A DNA stretch of 21,179 nt from a virus. Location of the stretch: positions 1-21,179 of the IMG/VR virus record IMGVR_UViG_3300025598_001310; one strand, written 5' to 3'. The notes below the pieces were generated by a model, which saw nothing but the letters and a program-made list of their open reading frames with translations, was not told where the DNA came from and ran no database searches. Shown here piece by piece: positions 21,113 through 21,179 of this stretch. Within the stretch, counting starts at the first letter, position 1. Each line of letters begins with the position of its first letter. A program made the position numbers and the translations under genes.

Positions 21113-21179
21113 CAGTACCTACAGGACTTGGCTTGGTACGTGGACCAGAATCCGCAGACCCAGCAGGAACACCCCTACC
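21109..21179 (+). CDS. Start of the next head-tail module protein (partial)
   Basis: The ATG at 21109 overlaps the preceding stop, with GAGG at 21095-21098 ten bases upstream. The visible 23 residues begin MTVPTGLGLVRGPESADPAG and run off the window. In this position a head-tail connector or adaptor is expected, but the fragment alone does not show it. Confidence 0.55.
   Translation, partial: MTVPTGLGLVRGPESADPAGTPL

Noticed and set aside
1-21179. CRISPR arrays, insertion sequences, integrase or att sites
   Set aside because: No regularly spaced repeat array, no transposase or integrase frame and no tRNA-type attachment site were seen.

Overview
The window is a stretch of a tailed bacteriophage genome whose host is very probably an actinobacterium. 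Two WhiB-like (Wbl) Fe-S proteins, a family confined to Actinobacteria and their phages, open the window. Several virion proteins resemble families I know only from actinophages. Moderate base composition, leaderless-looking starts and an N4-gp56-type capsid protein would suit a phage of freshwater actinobacteria, but that habitat is inference. Every gene I accept is on the + strand.

Region 1 (1-3030) is regulation and replication. It holds the tail of an unknown gene, two wbl genes, a small protein carrying a DnaA domain IV, a 311-base gap with 18-base direct repeats and an AT-rich stretch, then a two-domain sliding clamp. The order dnaA-like, repeats, dnaN-like copies the layout of a bacterial oriC locus. 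Two small genes follow the clamp. After a strong terminator, a one-gene unit uses a second promoter almost identical to that of the clamp. Both transcripts begin in a hairpin with the same 7-base loop but different stems.

Region 2 (3031-4276) is mostly non-coding. From about 3369 to 3884 it is packed with short inverted repeats and ends in a strong intrinsic terminator, and it lacks a convincing reading frame. It is the best candidate for a large structured RNA. Two tiny lysine- or cysteine-rich genes follow, starting with no leader.

Region 3 (4277-5700) has a proteasome/HslV-like Ntn hydrolase with its catalytic residues intact, a DUF1599/MazG-like gene, a possible holin and a small conserved actinophage protein.

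Region 4 (5697-21179) is the packaging and head module: large terminase with an N-terminal HTH, portal, a low-complexity protein, a 2353-residue virion protein that embeds an ADP-ribosyltransferase-like domain, two further virion-associated proteins, a scaffold, the major capsid protein behind its own promoter and structured leader, a small zinc-ribbon protein and the start of a probable head-tail connector. Most junctions are ATGA or TAATG overlaps, so much of this module is likely co-transcribed and translationally coupled.
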